Shown here piece by piece: positions 9,690-17,779 of a stretch of 23,729 nucleotides of DNA. The stretch is taken from assembly GCA_047974325.1 (NCBI GenBank), contig JBKECE010000160.1:1-23729 (forward strand). The letters run 5' to 3'. Every line of letters begins with the position of its first letter. Position 1 is the stretch's first letter. The position numbers and the translations under genes were made by a program. The DNA is from QVMP01 sp047974325 (GTDB lineage Bacteria; Bacteroidota; Bacteroidia; Bacteroidales; Dysgonomonadaceae). The notes beneath the pieces are model-generated. The model was not told the DNA's origin and searched no databases. It saw only the letters and a list, made by a program, of their open reading frames with translations.

Positions 9690-10685
9690 ATGGAGATGAA
9701 TAAATGTTGTTTTGTAATTCCATACTTTGGAAAGTTTAATAATTATTTCCCATTGTATTTAAAATCTTGCACTTGCAATAATGATTTTAATTGGCTAATA
9801 ATTACAGATGATAAAAAACAGTATGATTATCCTCCCAATGTTAAGGTATTGTATTGGACTTTTGAAGAAACTGTCCAATTTATTATGAAGCGATTTAATT
9901 GTTTTTGCAATATAAAAAATCCCTATAAATTGTGTGATTATAAACCAATGTATGGATATATATTTGAAGAATATTTAAAGGAATATTATTATTGGGGATT
10001 TTGTGATACAGATATTATCTTGGGGAATTTATCTAAATTCATAACTGTTGATATGCTCAAGGAATATGATAAAATATTTTGTTTGGGTCATTTGACCTTG
10101 ATAAAGAATACTTTTGAGAATAATCGAATTTTCATGAATGAAATAGCAGGGGAGAGATATTATAAAAAGGTTTTAAGCACTGATTATAATCTTATTTTTG
10201 ATGAAGAAGGAGTTGATGAATACAATATTAATTCTATGTTTTTAAAAGCTGGTAAAAAGATTTTTGAAGAAGACTTGTCTTTGAATATTAATATTAGATA
10301 TCCATATTTGCTTAGAACTATTAGAGTAAGCGGTTTTTCAGGTACAAGTCAGCAATTTGTAAATGAAAAATATAGAACTTCTATTTGTATATGGGATAGG
10401 GGTAATCTTTATCGGTTATTTAAGAAATCGAAGTTTGCTCTTGAAAGAGAGGATTATACTTATATACATTTACAACATCGGACTATGGGTATATCACGAA
10501 ATTTAGTCAATCTCGATAAATTTAAGATACTCGCAAATCGTTTTTTGCCATTGGAGTTTGATGAAGTTAATATTAATAATTATGGTAAAGTGAGAAAAAG
10601 AATATTATGTAATCAGTATTTTAAGTCTGTTATATGCTCTAGCATAAAGAAGTTCTTAAAAATATCAAAATCAATATTATTATGA
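9690..10685 (+). CDS. DUF6625-family putative glycosyltransferase
   Basis: A 331-residue protein starting with CCFVIPYFGKFNNYFPLYLKS and carrying a metal-binding-like D-x-D in GFCDTDIILGNL (D106-T107-D108). These are features I associate with the DUF6625 family of GT-A-like transferases found in capsule loci. The sugar transferred is not known. An in-frame ATG six bases downstream (9696) is an equally possible start, and the longer form is kept only by convention. Its last codons overlap the acyltransferase start by 4 bp (ATGA-type overlap), which indicates translational coupling. Family assignment is from memory of the motif and not from a search. Confidence 0.8.
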   Translation: MEMNKCCFVIPYFGKFNNYFPLYLKSCTCNNDFNWLIITDDKKQYDYPPNVKVLYWTFEETVQFIMKRFNCFCNIKNPYKLCDYKPMYGYIFEEYLKEYYYWGFCDTDIILGNLSKFITVDMLKEYDKIFCLGHLTLIKNTFENNRIFMNEIAGERYYKKVLSTDYNLIFDEEGVDEYNINSMFLKAGKKIFEEDLSLNINIRYPYLLRTIRVSGFSGTSQQFVNEKYRTSICIWDRGNLYRLFKKSKFALEREDYTYIHLQHRTMGISRNLVNLDKFKILANRFLPLEFDEVNINNYGKVRKRILCNQYFKSVICSSIKKFLKISKSILL

Positions 10686-11392
10686 ATTTGTTTCTAAAAA
10701 TTGGCAGTAAGTTGTCGTATATCTGGAATAGAAGAAGTGGAAATGCCTACATTGATTATTTGAGAAAAAAAGGAGTTTGTATCGGAAGAGATTGCGTATC
10801 AAGAGGACCATTAACACAAGAAATAGATATAACAAGGCCAGAACTCGTTTCTATTGGAGACCATGTCTTTTTGCATAAAGGATTGAAAATAATTACCCAT
10901 GATTGGGCATCATGGGTATTTGTAGGAAAATATGCAGATTTTATACCTTCACATGGAAAGGTTTCTATTGGGAATAATGTATGGTTTGGTGAAAATGTTA
11001 TGGTGTTAAAAAACGTCACTATAGGGGATAATTGTATTATTGGTGCTGGTAGTATAGTTACAAGGGACATACCGTCAAATTCTGTTGCTGTGGGGGTGCC
11101 TGCAAAAGTTATAAGTTCTTTGGATACTTATTATGAGAAACGCCGGAAACAATATCCAGAAGAACTTATTGAATATGCAAATATATTAAGAAAAACGAAT
11201 GCTAATTTGAATCTGAAATGTTTTTATGACGATTATCCTTTATTTGTGGATAAAACTAATATTGATGAATATCCAGATATACCATTTTTAAATGTATTCG
11301 GAACAAAAGAAAAAATGGATATTTGGCTGAAACATCATAAGGCAATATATCAAAACTTCAATACTTTTTTAGACTCTCTTAATGGAAAATAG
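10682..11392 (+). CDS. Hexapeptide-repeat O-acyltransferase (LbH family)
   Basis: A 236-residue protein with a left-handed beta-helix of isoleucine/valine-rich hexapeptides (VSIGNNVWFGENVMVLKNV, then TIGDNCIIGAGSIV, about residues 95-130). It is followed by the closing NSVAVGVPAKVI signature of the NodL/LacA/CysE-type acetyltransferases. A His in the ITHDWAS segment (H73) is a candidate catalytic residue. It probably acetylates a capsule sugar. The C-terminal 80 residues are outside the helix and rich in charged and aromatic residues, longer than in minimal family members. It overlaps the previous gene by 4 bp and the following GT2 gene by 11 bp, so the three should be made together. The acyl group and target are inferred. 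Confidence 0.88.
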   Translation: MNLFLKIGSKLSYIWNRRSGNAYIDYLRKKGVCIGRDCVSRGPLTQEIDITRPELVSIGDHVFLHKGLKIITHDWASWVFVGKYADFIPSHGKVSIGNNVWFGENVMVLKNVTIGDNCIIGAGSIVTRDIPSNSVAVGVPAKVISSLDTYYEKRRKQYPEELIEYANILRKTNANLNLKCFYDDYPLFVDKTNIDEYPDIPFLNVFGTKEKMDIWLKHHKAIYQNFNTFLDSLNGK

Positions 11393-12446
11393 TTTTAGTA
11401 ATCCAAAGATATCTATCATTATTCCTATTTATGGCGTAGAGCGATATTTGAATAGATGTATTGATTCTGTTCTGAATCAAACATATTACAATTTAGAGGT
11501 TATTTTGGTTGATGATGGCTCTCCTGATAATTGTCCACAGATATGTGATGAATACTCTCGGAAAGATAGTAGAATAAAAGTTATTCATAAAAAAAATGCG
11601 GGTTTGGGATTTGCTCGGAATTCAGGTTTAGATATAGCTACAGGTGAATACATTGCTTTTGTTGATGCTGATGATTACATTGCTACTAATATGTATGAAG
11701 TTTTGTATGATGAAAGTGATAATGGAAGAGTAGATGCCGTTTTTAGTTCAACAATATTTTATGATCTAAATAATAGGTGTCGAATAAGAATGGATGTTGA
11801 GCGACGAGTGGAATTTTCAGGAAAAGAGGAAATTGATTCATTCCTTTTAGATTATGTTGCACCTAATCCAGAGAGCAATACAGACGTTAAGTACATGACA
11901 AGTGTTTGGAGAGCTATATATAAAAGAAAAGTAATAGAGGATAATTATATCCGTTTTGTTTCCGAACGACAATATTTATCAGAAGATATTCCGTTTAATA
12001 TAGATTTTATATCTAGTTCATCTAGAATTGTATATCTTCCTGATGCTTTCTATTACTATTGTTCTAATGATGTGTCTTTAAGTAATACAAATCCTATAGA
12101 TAAAATTGATAAGTTGCCGGAATATTTTAGACTCATAGAGTGTAAATTGAAGAATTTATATATACAAGAAAAATATATTCTTCATTTTTATAGGATGATA
12201 CTTTTATATCTAAGGAATGCTATTATTTGCGATTACATTTCATGTAAGAAAGAAAAGTTGAGATGGAAAGTTCAATTTAGAAAGAGAATATCTGAGAGTT
12301 ACTATGTAGAAGTGATGGCAAAATATCCTTTTAGAAGGATGCCTTTTAAGTTTCAAGTATTTAATTACTTTTTAAAATCAAGAAATGCAGTTCTTGTGTA
12401 TTTGTTACTTAGAATTAGTCAATTTACTATTGGTAGAAAGAAATGA
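11382..12446 (+). CDS. Glycosyltransferase family 2 (GT-A fold)
   Basis: A 354-residue inverting-type glycosyltransferase. The N-terminal catalytic domain is textbook GT2: ISIIIPIYGVERYLNRCIDSVLNQTY at about 9-34, DDGS at 44-47, then KNAGLGFARNSGLD and the metal-binding DADD at 95-98. The C-terminal third is basic and helical, usual for capsule GT2 enzymes that sit at the inner membrane. It would add a sugar to the lipid-linked repeat; the donor cannot be told. The start lies inside the acyltransferase gene (11-bp overlap). A 64-bp AT-rich spacer separates it from the flavoprotein gene. Confidence 0.93.
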   Translation: MENSFSNPKISIIIPIYGVERYLNRCIDSVLNQTYYNLEVILVDDGSPDNCPQICDEYSRKDSRIKVIHKKNAGLGFARNSGLDIATGEYIAFVDADDYIATNMYEVLYDESDNGRVDAVFSSTIFYDLNNRCRIRMDVERRVEFSGKEEIDSFLLDYVAPNPESNTDVKYMTSVWRAIYKRKVIEDNYIRFVSERQYLSEDIPFNIDFISSSSRIVYLPDAFYYYCSNDVSLSNTNPIDKIDKLPEYFRLIECKLKNLYIQEKYILHFYRMILLYLRNAIICDYISCKKEKLRWKVQFRKRISESYYVEVMAKYPFRRMPFKFQVFNYFLKSRNAVLVYLLLRISQFTIGRKK

Positions 12447-12510
12447 GTTACTAGTGAAACTATTGATTGTTAATATTTTTTATTTTTAAATTCTTATAAT
12501 CTGTCGTAAT

Positions 12511-13755
12511 ATGAAATATCTAATAGTTGGAGGTGGAATTTCTGGCTTATCAATTGCAAATCTTTTAAATGAAGCTGGAAATGATGTAGTTGTATTTGAA
12601 AAAGACTCTCGACCTGGTGGGATGATAAAATGTGATGTTGTAAATGGGTGCTTGTTCCATAGAACGGGTGGTCATGTTTTTAACACAAAAAACGATGATG
12701 TATTAAACTGGTTTTGGAAATATTTTGATGAGGAAAATGAATTTGTAAAGGCAGTTCGTAATTCTTCTGTCCTTATGGAAAATGGGAATTTGATACCTTA
12801 TCCTATTGAGAACCACGGATATTGTTTGGATAAAGATACTCAAATATCTTTTATTAGTGACTTGGTAAATATTGCAAAACAAGGAAGATATAGCCCGAAA
12901 AATTTTGAGGAGTTTCTTCAAAATCGTTTTGGTAGAACTCTATATGAATTATATTTTCATCCTTACAACTATAAAGTTTGGCGTAAGGATTTGTCAGATG
13001 TTCCGTTGTCTTGGTTGGACGGAAAGTTGCCAATGCCAACAGTCGAGGAAATTATATATAATAATTTTAACCATGTAGAAGAACGTACATTTGTTCATAG
13101 TTCTTTTTTCTATCCGAAAAAAGGAGGTTCACAATTAATAGCTAATCGACTTTCTGAAAGGATTACTATAAAGTATAATTCAAACGTTTTATGTATAGAG
13201 AAGAAAAAGCAAGCATGGATAATAAATGGGATTGAGGGTGATAGAGTTATTTTTTGTGGAAATATAAAACATTTGCCAACTCTACTTAAGGGGGATGAAG
13301 GAATTTATTCTTTTGTGAAAGATATAGATGATTTAGAAAGTCATGGAACTACTACTGTCTTTTGTGAGATTGATAAAAACCCATATAGCTGGTTGTACTT
13401 ACCGAGTAGGAAATATGAGCCACATAGAATAATATGTACTGGAAATTTTTCTCCCAACAATAATTCTTTTAGAAAAATGACAGGATCGATAGAGTTTACA
13501 GATTTCTTTTCTAAGGAGGATATTCTCAATAATCTAAAGAATATGCCACTTTCTCCAAGTTACTTAACTCATCATTTTGAAAAATATACCTATCCTATAC
13601 AAAAAAAAGGAACACGTGATTTAATAAATGGAGTTAAAGCTCACTTGGAACCATTAGGGATGTATATATTGGGAAGATTTGCAGAATGGGAGTATTATAA
13701 TATGGATGTAGCAATGGGTGCTGCAATTAAGTTAAGTAGCAGATTGCATCAATAG
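12511..13755 (+). CDS. UDP-galactopyranose-mutase-like FAD protein
   Basis: A 414-residue flavoprotein. The N-terminal FAD-binding Rossmann motif is plain (YLIVGGGISGL, residues 3-13, then VVFEKDSRPGGM). Features shared with UDP-galactopyranose mutase (UGM) include HRTGGHVFNT (residues 51-60; compare H-x-x-G-x-H-x-F-x-T in Glf), IPYPI, YNYKVWRKDLSDVP (compare Y-x-x-K-x-W...L), GGSQLI and the C-terminal LGRFAEWEYYNMDVAM (compare GRLAEYKYYDM). UGM converts UDP-Galp to UDP-Galf. Overall the protein is clearly divergent from classical Glf and also resembles the protoporphyrinogen-oxidase-like group, so the exact substrate is open. Its place next to a fucosyltransferase and inside the cassette argues for nucleotide-sugar or lipid-linked-sugar modification. 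Confidence 0.8.
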   Translation: MKYLIVGGGISGLSIANLLNEAGNDVVVFEKDSRPGGMIKCDVVNGCLFHRTGGHVFNTKNDDVLNWFWKYFDEENEFVKAVRNSSVLMENGNLIPYPIENHGYCLDKDTQISFISDLVNIAKQGRYSPKNFEEFLQNRFGRTLYELYFHPYNYKVWRKDLSDVPLSWLDGKLPMPTVEEIIYNNFNHVEERTFVHSSFFYPKKGGSQLIANRLSERITIKYNSNVLCIEKKKQAWIINGIEGDRVIFCGNIKHLPTLLKGDEGIYSFVKDIDDLESHGTTTVFCEIDKNPYSWLYLPSRKYEPHRIICTGNFSPNNNSFRKMTGSIEFTDFFSKEDILNNLKNMPLSPSYLTHHFEKYTYPIQKKGTRDLINGVKAHLEPLGMYILGRFAEWEYYNMDVAMGAAIKLSSRLHQ

Positions 13756-13792
13756 AAACTTATTCTATAAAGTATAATTTAAAATAGATATA

Positions 13793-14665
13793 ATGGAAAT
13801 CATTATTAGAATGTCAGCAGGACTAGCAAACCGTATGTTTCAATATTCTTATTATTTATATTTGTCTAAGCAGGGTTATAATGTTTCTTTGGATAATAAT
13901 TATAAACCTACAAAATGGGCAATGGAAGATATTGATTGGGAGAGGATTTTTCCTAATGCAAAAGTCAAATCTGCAGAAAAAAGAAAAATATATTTAATGG
14001 GAGGAGGATATGATTGGGTTTCTAAAATACGCAGACATTATTTGCCTTTCACTTCTCGTGTTATAATGCCAAAAACAACAGAACTTGTGCCAAAGGAAAA
14101 ATTATTAAGAAGCATTTATATTGCAGGGGCCTTTCAAAATGCGGAAATGGTTAATTCAATAGAGGATTCTGTGTGTGAGGTATTTAGATTTCAAAATTTT
14201 TCAGATGAGAAAAATATATTATTAGCCGAAGAAATGAAGGCTGTTAATTCTGTATCAATACATGTAAGGAAAGGTGTTGATTATTTGACAAGAGCTGTAT
14301 ATAAAGGTACATGCCCCAAAGATTATTATATAAAAGCGATAGATTATATCGAAAAAAAAGTTGAGAATCCTGTGTTTTATGTATTTTCTGATAATTGGGA
14401 TTGGGTTGAAGAAAATCTGAGTGGAATAAATTATAAGTCTGTAAATTGGAATCCATCTATTGGATGGGGAAATCACTTGGATATGCAATTGATGAGTTTA
14501 TGTAAATACAATATAATATCAAATAGTACATATAGTTGGTGGGGGGCATTGTTAAACCGAAATGAGAAAATAGTTATAACACCCAAGAACTGGTTCAATG
14601 AAAAGCTTATAGAGTTTCGAGATGTTTCTAAGAATATTATTTTAGAAGATTGGATTCAAATTTGA
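13793..14665 (+). CDS. Alpha-1,2-fucosyltransferase-like enzyme (GT11)
   Basis: A 290-residue GT11 protein. The N-terminal family motif is present as GLANRMFQY (residues 10-18; classical G-L-G-N-Q-M-F-Q-Y). The donor-binding block is HVRKGVDY (H157, R159, D163; classical H-x-R-R-x-D-Y), and the late motif is SNSTYSWWGALL (S248-G251 core). The family transfers L-fucose from GDP-fucose in alpha-1,2 linkage, and some members use other sugars. No gmd, fcl or fkp gene is in the window, so GDP-fucose must come from elsewhere in the genome. Bacteroides are known to make it both de novo and by salvage with Fkp. The start at 13793 leaves 37 bp after the flavoprotein gene. Confidence 0.9.
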   Translation: MEIIIRMSAGLANRMFQYSYYLYLSKQGYNVSLDNNYKPTKWAMEDIDWERIFPNAKVKSAEKRKIYLMGGGYDWVSKIRRHYLPFTSRVIMPKTTELVPKEKLLRSIYIAGAFQNAEMVNSIEDSVCEVFRFQNFSDEKNILLAEEMKAVNSVSIHVRKGVDYLTRAVYKGTCPKDYYIKAIDYIEKKVENPVFYVFSDNWDWVEENLSGINYKSVNWNPSIGWGNHLDMQLMSLCKYNIISNSTYSWWGALLNRNEKIVITPKNWFNEKLIEFRDVSKNIILEDWIQI

Positions 14666-14728
14666 TAATAGTTTTATTTATAGATTTATACATATTCCAT
14701 AATTGGAAACTCTCTCTAAAATAATATT

Positions 14729-15895
14729 ATGAACGTTCTCTTTTTAATGAAGTATTATAATCTTGGTGGAGTGGAAATGGTTACCAATATTTTAGCTTCT
14801 AGATTTGTGGATGATGGATATAAAGTTATTATAGCAAGTTTTATTGAACCTTCTGACGATATTCTACATAGAAAAGACCCTAGAATCTTATACTATCTAC
14901 TATCAGGATTTAGTACATCGAAGAAAAATATTGATAAATTACGTGATATTCTGATTAAAGAAAAAGTCGATGTAGTAATAAATCAATGGGGATTACCATA
15001 TATTCCAATGTACGTATTGAAAAAAGCATCGAAAAATTTACAGCTGAAAATTTTTTCAGTTCATCATAATTCTCCAAACACAAATGGGCGTTTGAAAGAT
15101 ATAGAGATAGCTTTATCAAAAACGGATAGCAAATTTAGATCTTTGATATTATATATGAAGAAGGTTATGGTTTATTTGATAACTAGTTGGAGTATGAGAT
15201 ATGTTTATAGGAGTAGCGATAAATATATATTGCTTTCTGATAGTTATATTGAAAAGTTCGTAGGTTTTACTGCTATAAAAACAATTTCAAAGTTATGTGT
15301 AATAACAAATCCTATAACAATCCCTTGTATAGAAAATATAGGAGAAATCCTTTCGGAAAAAAGGAGAGAAATCATTTATGTTGGACGCATAGATTATAAT
15401 CAAAAAAGAGTATACCGAGTTATTGAGGTATGGAAACTTCTAGAAAAGAAACACCCTGATTGGAAATTAATAATTGTAGGGGATGGTGTTGAGAGAAATA
15501 AACTAGAGAAACAGAGTTTACAAGCAGGACTTAAACATGTTGCTTTTGAAGGATTTAAAAATCCACAAGAATACTATAAACATGCTTCGTTGTTGATTTT
15601 GACTTCTGAGTATGAGGGATTTCCACTTGTTATACCAGAGGGTATGTCTTGGGGAGTAGTTCCGTGTGTATATGGTAGTTATTCAGCCATATATGATATT
15701 GTTAAAGATGGTGTGAATGGAATGATAGTAGAGCCACAAAATAATAGATTCGATGCTGAAACCATGGCCGAAAGAATAAGTTTGTTGATGTCTGATAATA
15801 TTCGGTTAAAACTTATGGCTAAAGCGGCAAAGCAAATAAGTAATCAGTATTCTTTAGATGTAGTTTCTGATAGTTGGTATAAATTGTTTGTCTAA
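14729..15895 (+). CDS. Glycosyltransferase, GT4 (GT-B fold)
   Basis: A 388-residue GT4 retaining-type transferase. The N-terminal domain has MNVLFLMKYYNLGGVEMVTNILA (GGVE acceptor-side motif). The C-terminal domain starts near IIYVGRIDYNQKR (about 210-225) and contains LIIVGDGVER and the E-x7-E pair E296 and E304 in EYEGFPLVIPEGM. It ends with a VKDGVNGMIV donor-loop segment. It resembles the WcaL/RfaG-like group of capsule transferases, and the sugar is unknown. It is the last gene of the AT-rich central cassette; the following epimerase gene has visibly higher GC. Its stop lies 19 bp before the ATG chosen for the epimerase. Confidence 0.92.
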   Translation: MNVLFLMKYYNLGGVEMVTNILASRFVDDGYKVIIASFIEPSDDILHRKDPRILYYLLSGFSTSKKNIDKLRDILIKEKVDVVINQWGLPYIPMYVLKKASKNLQLKIFSVHHNSPNTNGRLKDIEIALSKTDSKFRSLILYMKKVMVYLITSWSMRYVYRSSDKYILLSDSYIEKFVGFTAIKTISKLCVITNPITIPCIENIGEILSEKRREIIYVGRIDYNQKRVYRVIEVWKLLEKKHPDWKLIIVGDGVERNKLEKQSLQAGLKHVAFEGFKNPQEYYKHASLLILTSEYEGFPLVIPEGMSWGVVPCVYGSYSAIYDIVKDGVNGMIVEPQNNRFDAETMAERISLLMSDNIRLKLMAKAAKQISNQYSLDVVSDSWYKLFV

Positions 15896-15914
15896 TAATG
15901 TAATTGTGTTATAT

Positions 15915-17078
15915 ATGAAAAAAGTAATGTTAGTTTTCGGTACGCGTCCGGAAGCTATAAAGATGGCACCCTTAGTTAAGGAGTTTCAACTGCGTTCTGA
16001 TGAATTTGAAACTATAGTATGTGTAACGGGGCAACATCGCGAAATGTTGGACCAGGTTCTTCAAATATTTGATATCCAGTCGGATTATGATTTGAATATT
16101 ATGAAGCAAGGGCAGGACTTATATGATGTGACAGCTCGTGTTCTGACAGGTATGCGTGATGTACTTAAAACCGTTCAGCCAGATTTGGTATTGGTACACG
16201 GTGACACCACAACTTCCACAGCTGCTGCATTGGCTGCTTTTTATCAACAAATCCCGGTAGGGCATGTAGAGGCTGGGTTGCGTACTCATAATATTTACAG
16301 TCCGTGGCCGGAAGAAATGAATCGGTTGATTACTGGACGTATTGCTGGTTGTCATTTTGCTCCGACGTCATTGAGCAAACAGAATTTATTAAATGAAGGT
16401 GTGTCGGAAGAAAAAATAGCAATTACGGGTAATACTGTAATCGATGCACTTCATATAGTGGTGGATAAGATAAAAAATGATGATGAGTTGGAGGCTGCTT
16501 TGAAAAATGCTTTAAGGAGGAACGGTTATAATATGGATCGTTTAATCAACGGTAAGAAGTTGGTTCTTATAACAGGACATCGGCGTGAAAATTTTGGTGA
16601 TGGATTTCTTTCAATGTGCCAGGCTGTAAAAGCATTAACGATGAAGTATCCTGATGTAGATTTTGTCTACCCAATGCACTTGAATCCTAATGTTCGTAAA
16701 CCAATTCATGAGGTTTTTGGTGAAAATCTGACTGACTTGGGAAATATGTTCTTTATAGAACCTTTGGAGTATCTTTTATTTGTCTATTTGATGGAGAATT
16801 CCACTATTATTCTTACCGATAGCGGGGGCATTCAAGAAGAAGCTCCTGGTTTGGGAAAACCTGTTTTGGTTATGCGTGATACAACGGAACGTCCGGAAGC
16901 ATTGGAGGCGGGAACTGTAAAATTAGTAGGAACTAATTATGATAAGATAGTGGCAGAAGTTTCTGAATTGCTTGATAACAAAACTCATTATGAGCAAATG
17001 AGTAAGGCAGTTAATCCTTATGGCGATGGTAAAGCTTGTGAGCGCATTGTGGATTTTCTTAGAAAACAAATGAAATGA
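15915..17078 (+). CDS. wecB: UDP-N-acetylglucosamine 2-epimerase (non-hydrolysing)
   Basis: A 387-residue cytoplasmic enzyme that interconverts UDP-GlcNAc and UDP-ManNAc. Family motifs are complete: FGTRPEAIKMAPL at the start, HGDTTTS, HVEAGLRTHNIYSPWPEEMNR (about 117-137), TGHRRENFG (about 220-228) and SGGIQEEAPGLGKPVLVMRDTTERPEA near the C-terminus. I chose the ATG at 15915 because homologues start MKKVM-x-V-F-G-T-R-P-E. The frame is open further up to a TTG at 15888 that would overlap the preceding gene, but the extra nine residues are not family-like. UDP-ManNAc is a likely donor for the WecG/TagA enzyme that follows with a 4-bp overlap. No wecC dehydrogenase is seen. Confidence 0.95.
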   Translation: MKKVMLVFGTRPEAIKMAPLVKEFQLRSDEFETIVCVTGQHREMLDQVLQIFDIQSDYDLNIMKQGQDLYDVTARVLTGMRDVLKTVQPDLVLVHGDTTTSTAAALAAFYQQIPVGHVEAGLRTHNIYSPWPEEMNRLITGRIAGCHFAPTSLSKQNLLNEGVSEEKIAITGNTVIDALHIVVDKIKNDDELEAALKNALRRNGYNMDRLINGKKLVLITGHRRENFGDGFLSMCQAVKALTMKYPDVDFVYPMHLNPNVRKPIHEVFGENLTDLGNMFFIEPLEYLLFVYLMENSTIILTDSGGIQEEAPGLGKPVLVMRDTTERPEALEAGTVKLVGTNYDKIVAEVSELLDNKTHYEQMSKAVNPYGDGKACERIVDFLRKQMK

Positions 17079-17779
17079 AAGTTGTTCCAGTAAAAATTAG
17101 AAATGTAAACGTATATCCATTTCAGGATATGGAGGAATTGATTGATTATACGGTCGATAAAAAGAAGCTGTTATTGTCATTGAATGCTGAAATTATAATG
17201 AGGGCGGAAGGAGAAGTGGCAGATATAATCAATTCCAATGTCGGGTATGCAGATGGTTATGGAGCTGTAAAAGCTATGTACCGTAAAGGTGAGAAGGAGT
17301 TAAAACGTATTCCTGGGTGTGAGTTATGGTTGGAACTAGTAAAAAGGTATCACTCTTTGAAAACATTTTATTTAATTGGAAGTACGGAGGATACTATTTG
17401 TGCCACAGTTAAGAAATTGAAAGAACTTTATCCGGATATTAATATTGTAGGATATCGTAATGGCTTTATCAAGGAAACTTCAGAAAAAGAGGCTTTATTG
17501 GTCGATGTGAAGGAAAAGAAGCCGGATTTTGTTTTCGTGGCAATGGGATTCCCAATACAAGAATTGTTGATGTATGAGTTATATAGAATTCATACTGCTA
17601 CTTATTTGAATTTGGGAGGTAGTTTTGATGTTTTTACTAACAAAGTAAGTCGTGCTCCAAGATGGATTCAAAATATAGGGATGGAGTGGTTCTATCGTTT
17701 CATTACTCATCCGAGTCGATATAAACGTCAAGTTGTATATTGGCAGTTTTTGTGCGCTTATTATGGGGGGCGTCTATAA
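17075..17779 (+). CDS. WecG/TagA/CpsF family glycosyltransferase (GT26)
   Basis: A 234-residue, full-length member of the family that adds ManNAc or ManNAcA (WecG, TagA) or another sugar (CpsF) to a lipid-linked first sugar on the cytoplasmic face. Visible motifs are SLNAEIIMRA (about 35-44), YADGYGAV with the candidate catalytic Asp D60, FYLIGS, VFVAMGFPIQE and GGSFDVF, then the basic C-terminal tail RAPRWIQNIGMEWFYRF...HPSRYKRQ that anchors these enzymes at the membrane. The direct overlap with the UDP-GlcNAc 2-epimerase gene suggests UDP-ManNAc as donor, making this the likely second-sugar transferase after the phosphotransferase (inference). It is the last biosynthetic gene of the operon. 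Confidence 0.93.
   Translation: MKVVPVKIRNVNVYPFQDMEELIDYTVDKKKLLLSLNAEIIMRAEGEVADIINSNVGYADGYGAVKAMYRKGEKELKRIPGCELWLELVKRYHSLKTFYLIGSTEDTICATVKKLKELYPDINIVGYRNGFIKETSEKEALLVDVKEKKPDFVFVAMGFPIQELLMYELYRIHTATYLNLGGSFDVFTNKVSRAPRWIQNIGMEWFYRFITHPSRYKRQVVYWQFLCAYYGGRL

Noticed and set aside
15888..15914. Extended start (TTG) of the UDP-GlcNAc 2-epimerase gene
   Set aside because: It uses TTG and overlaps the previous gene by 8 bp. The added residues MSNNVIVLY are not like the family, which starts at MKKVM...FGTRPE, so ATG 15915 was chosen.
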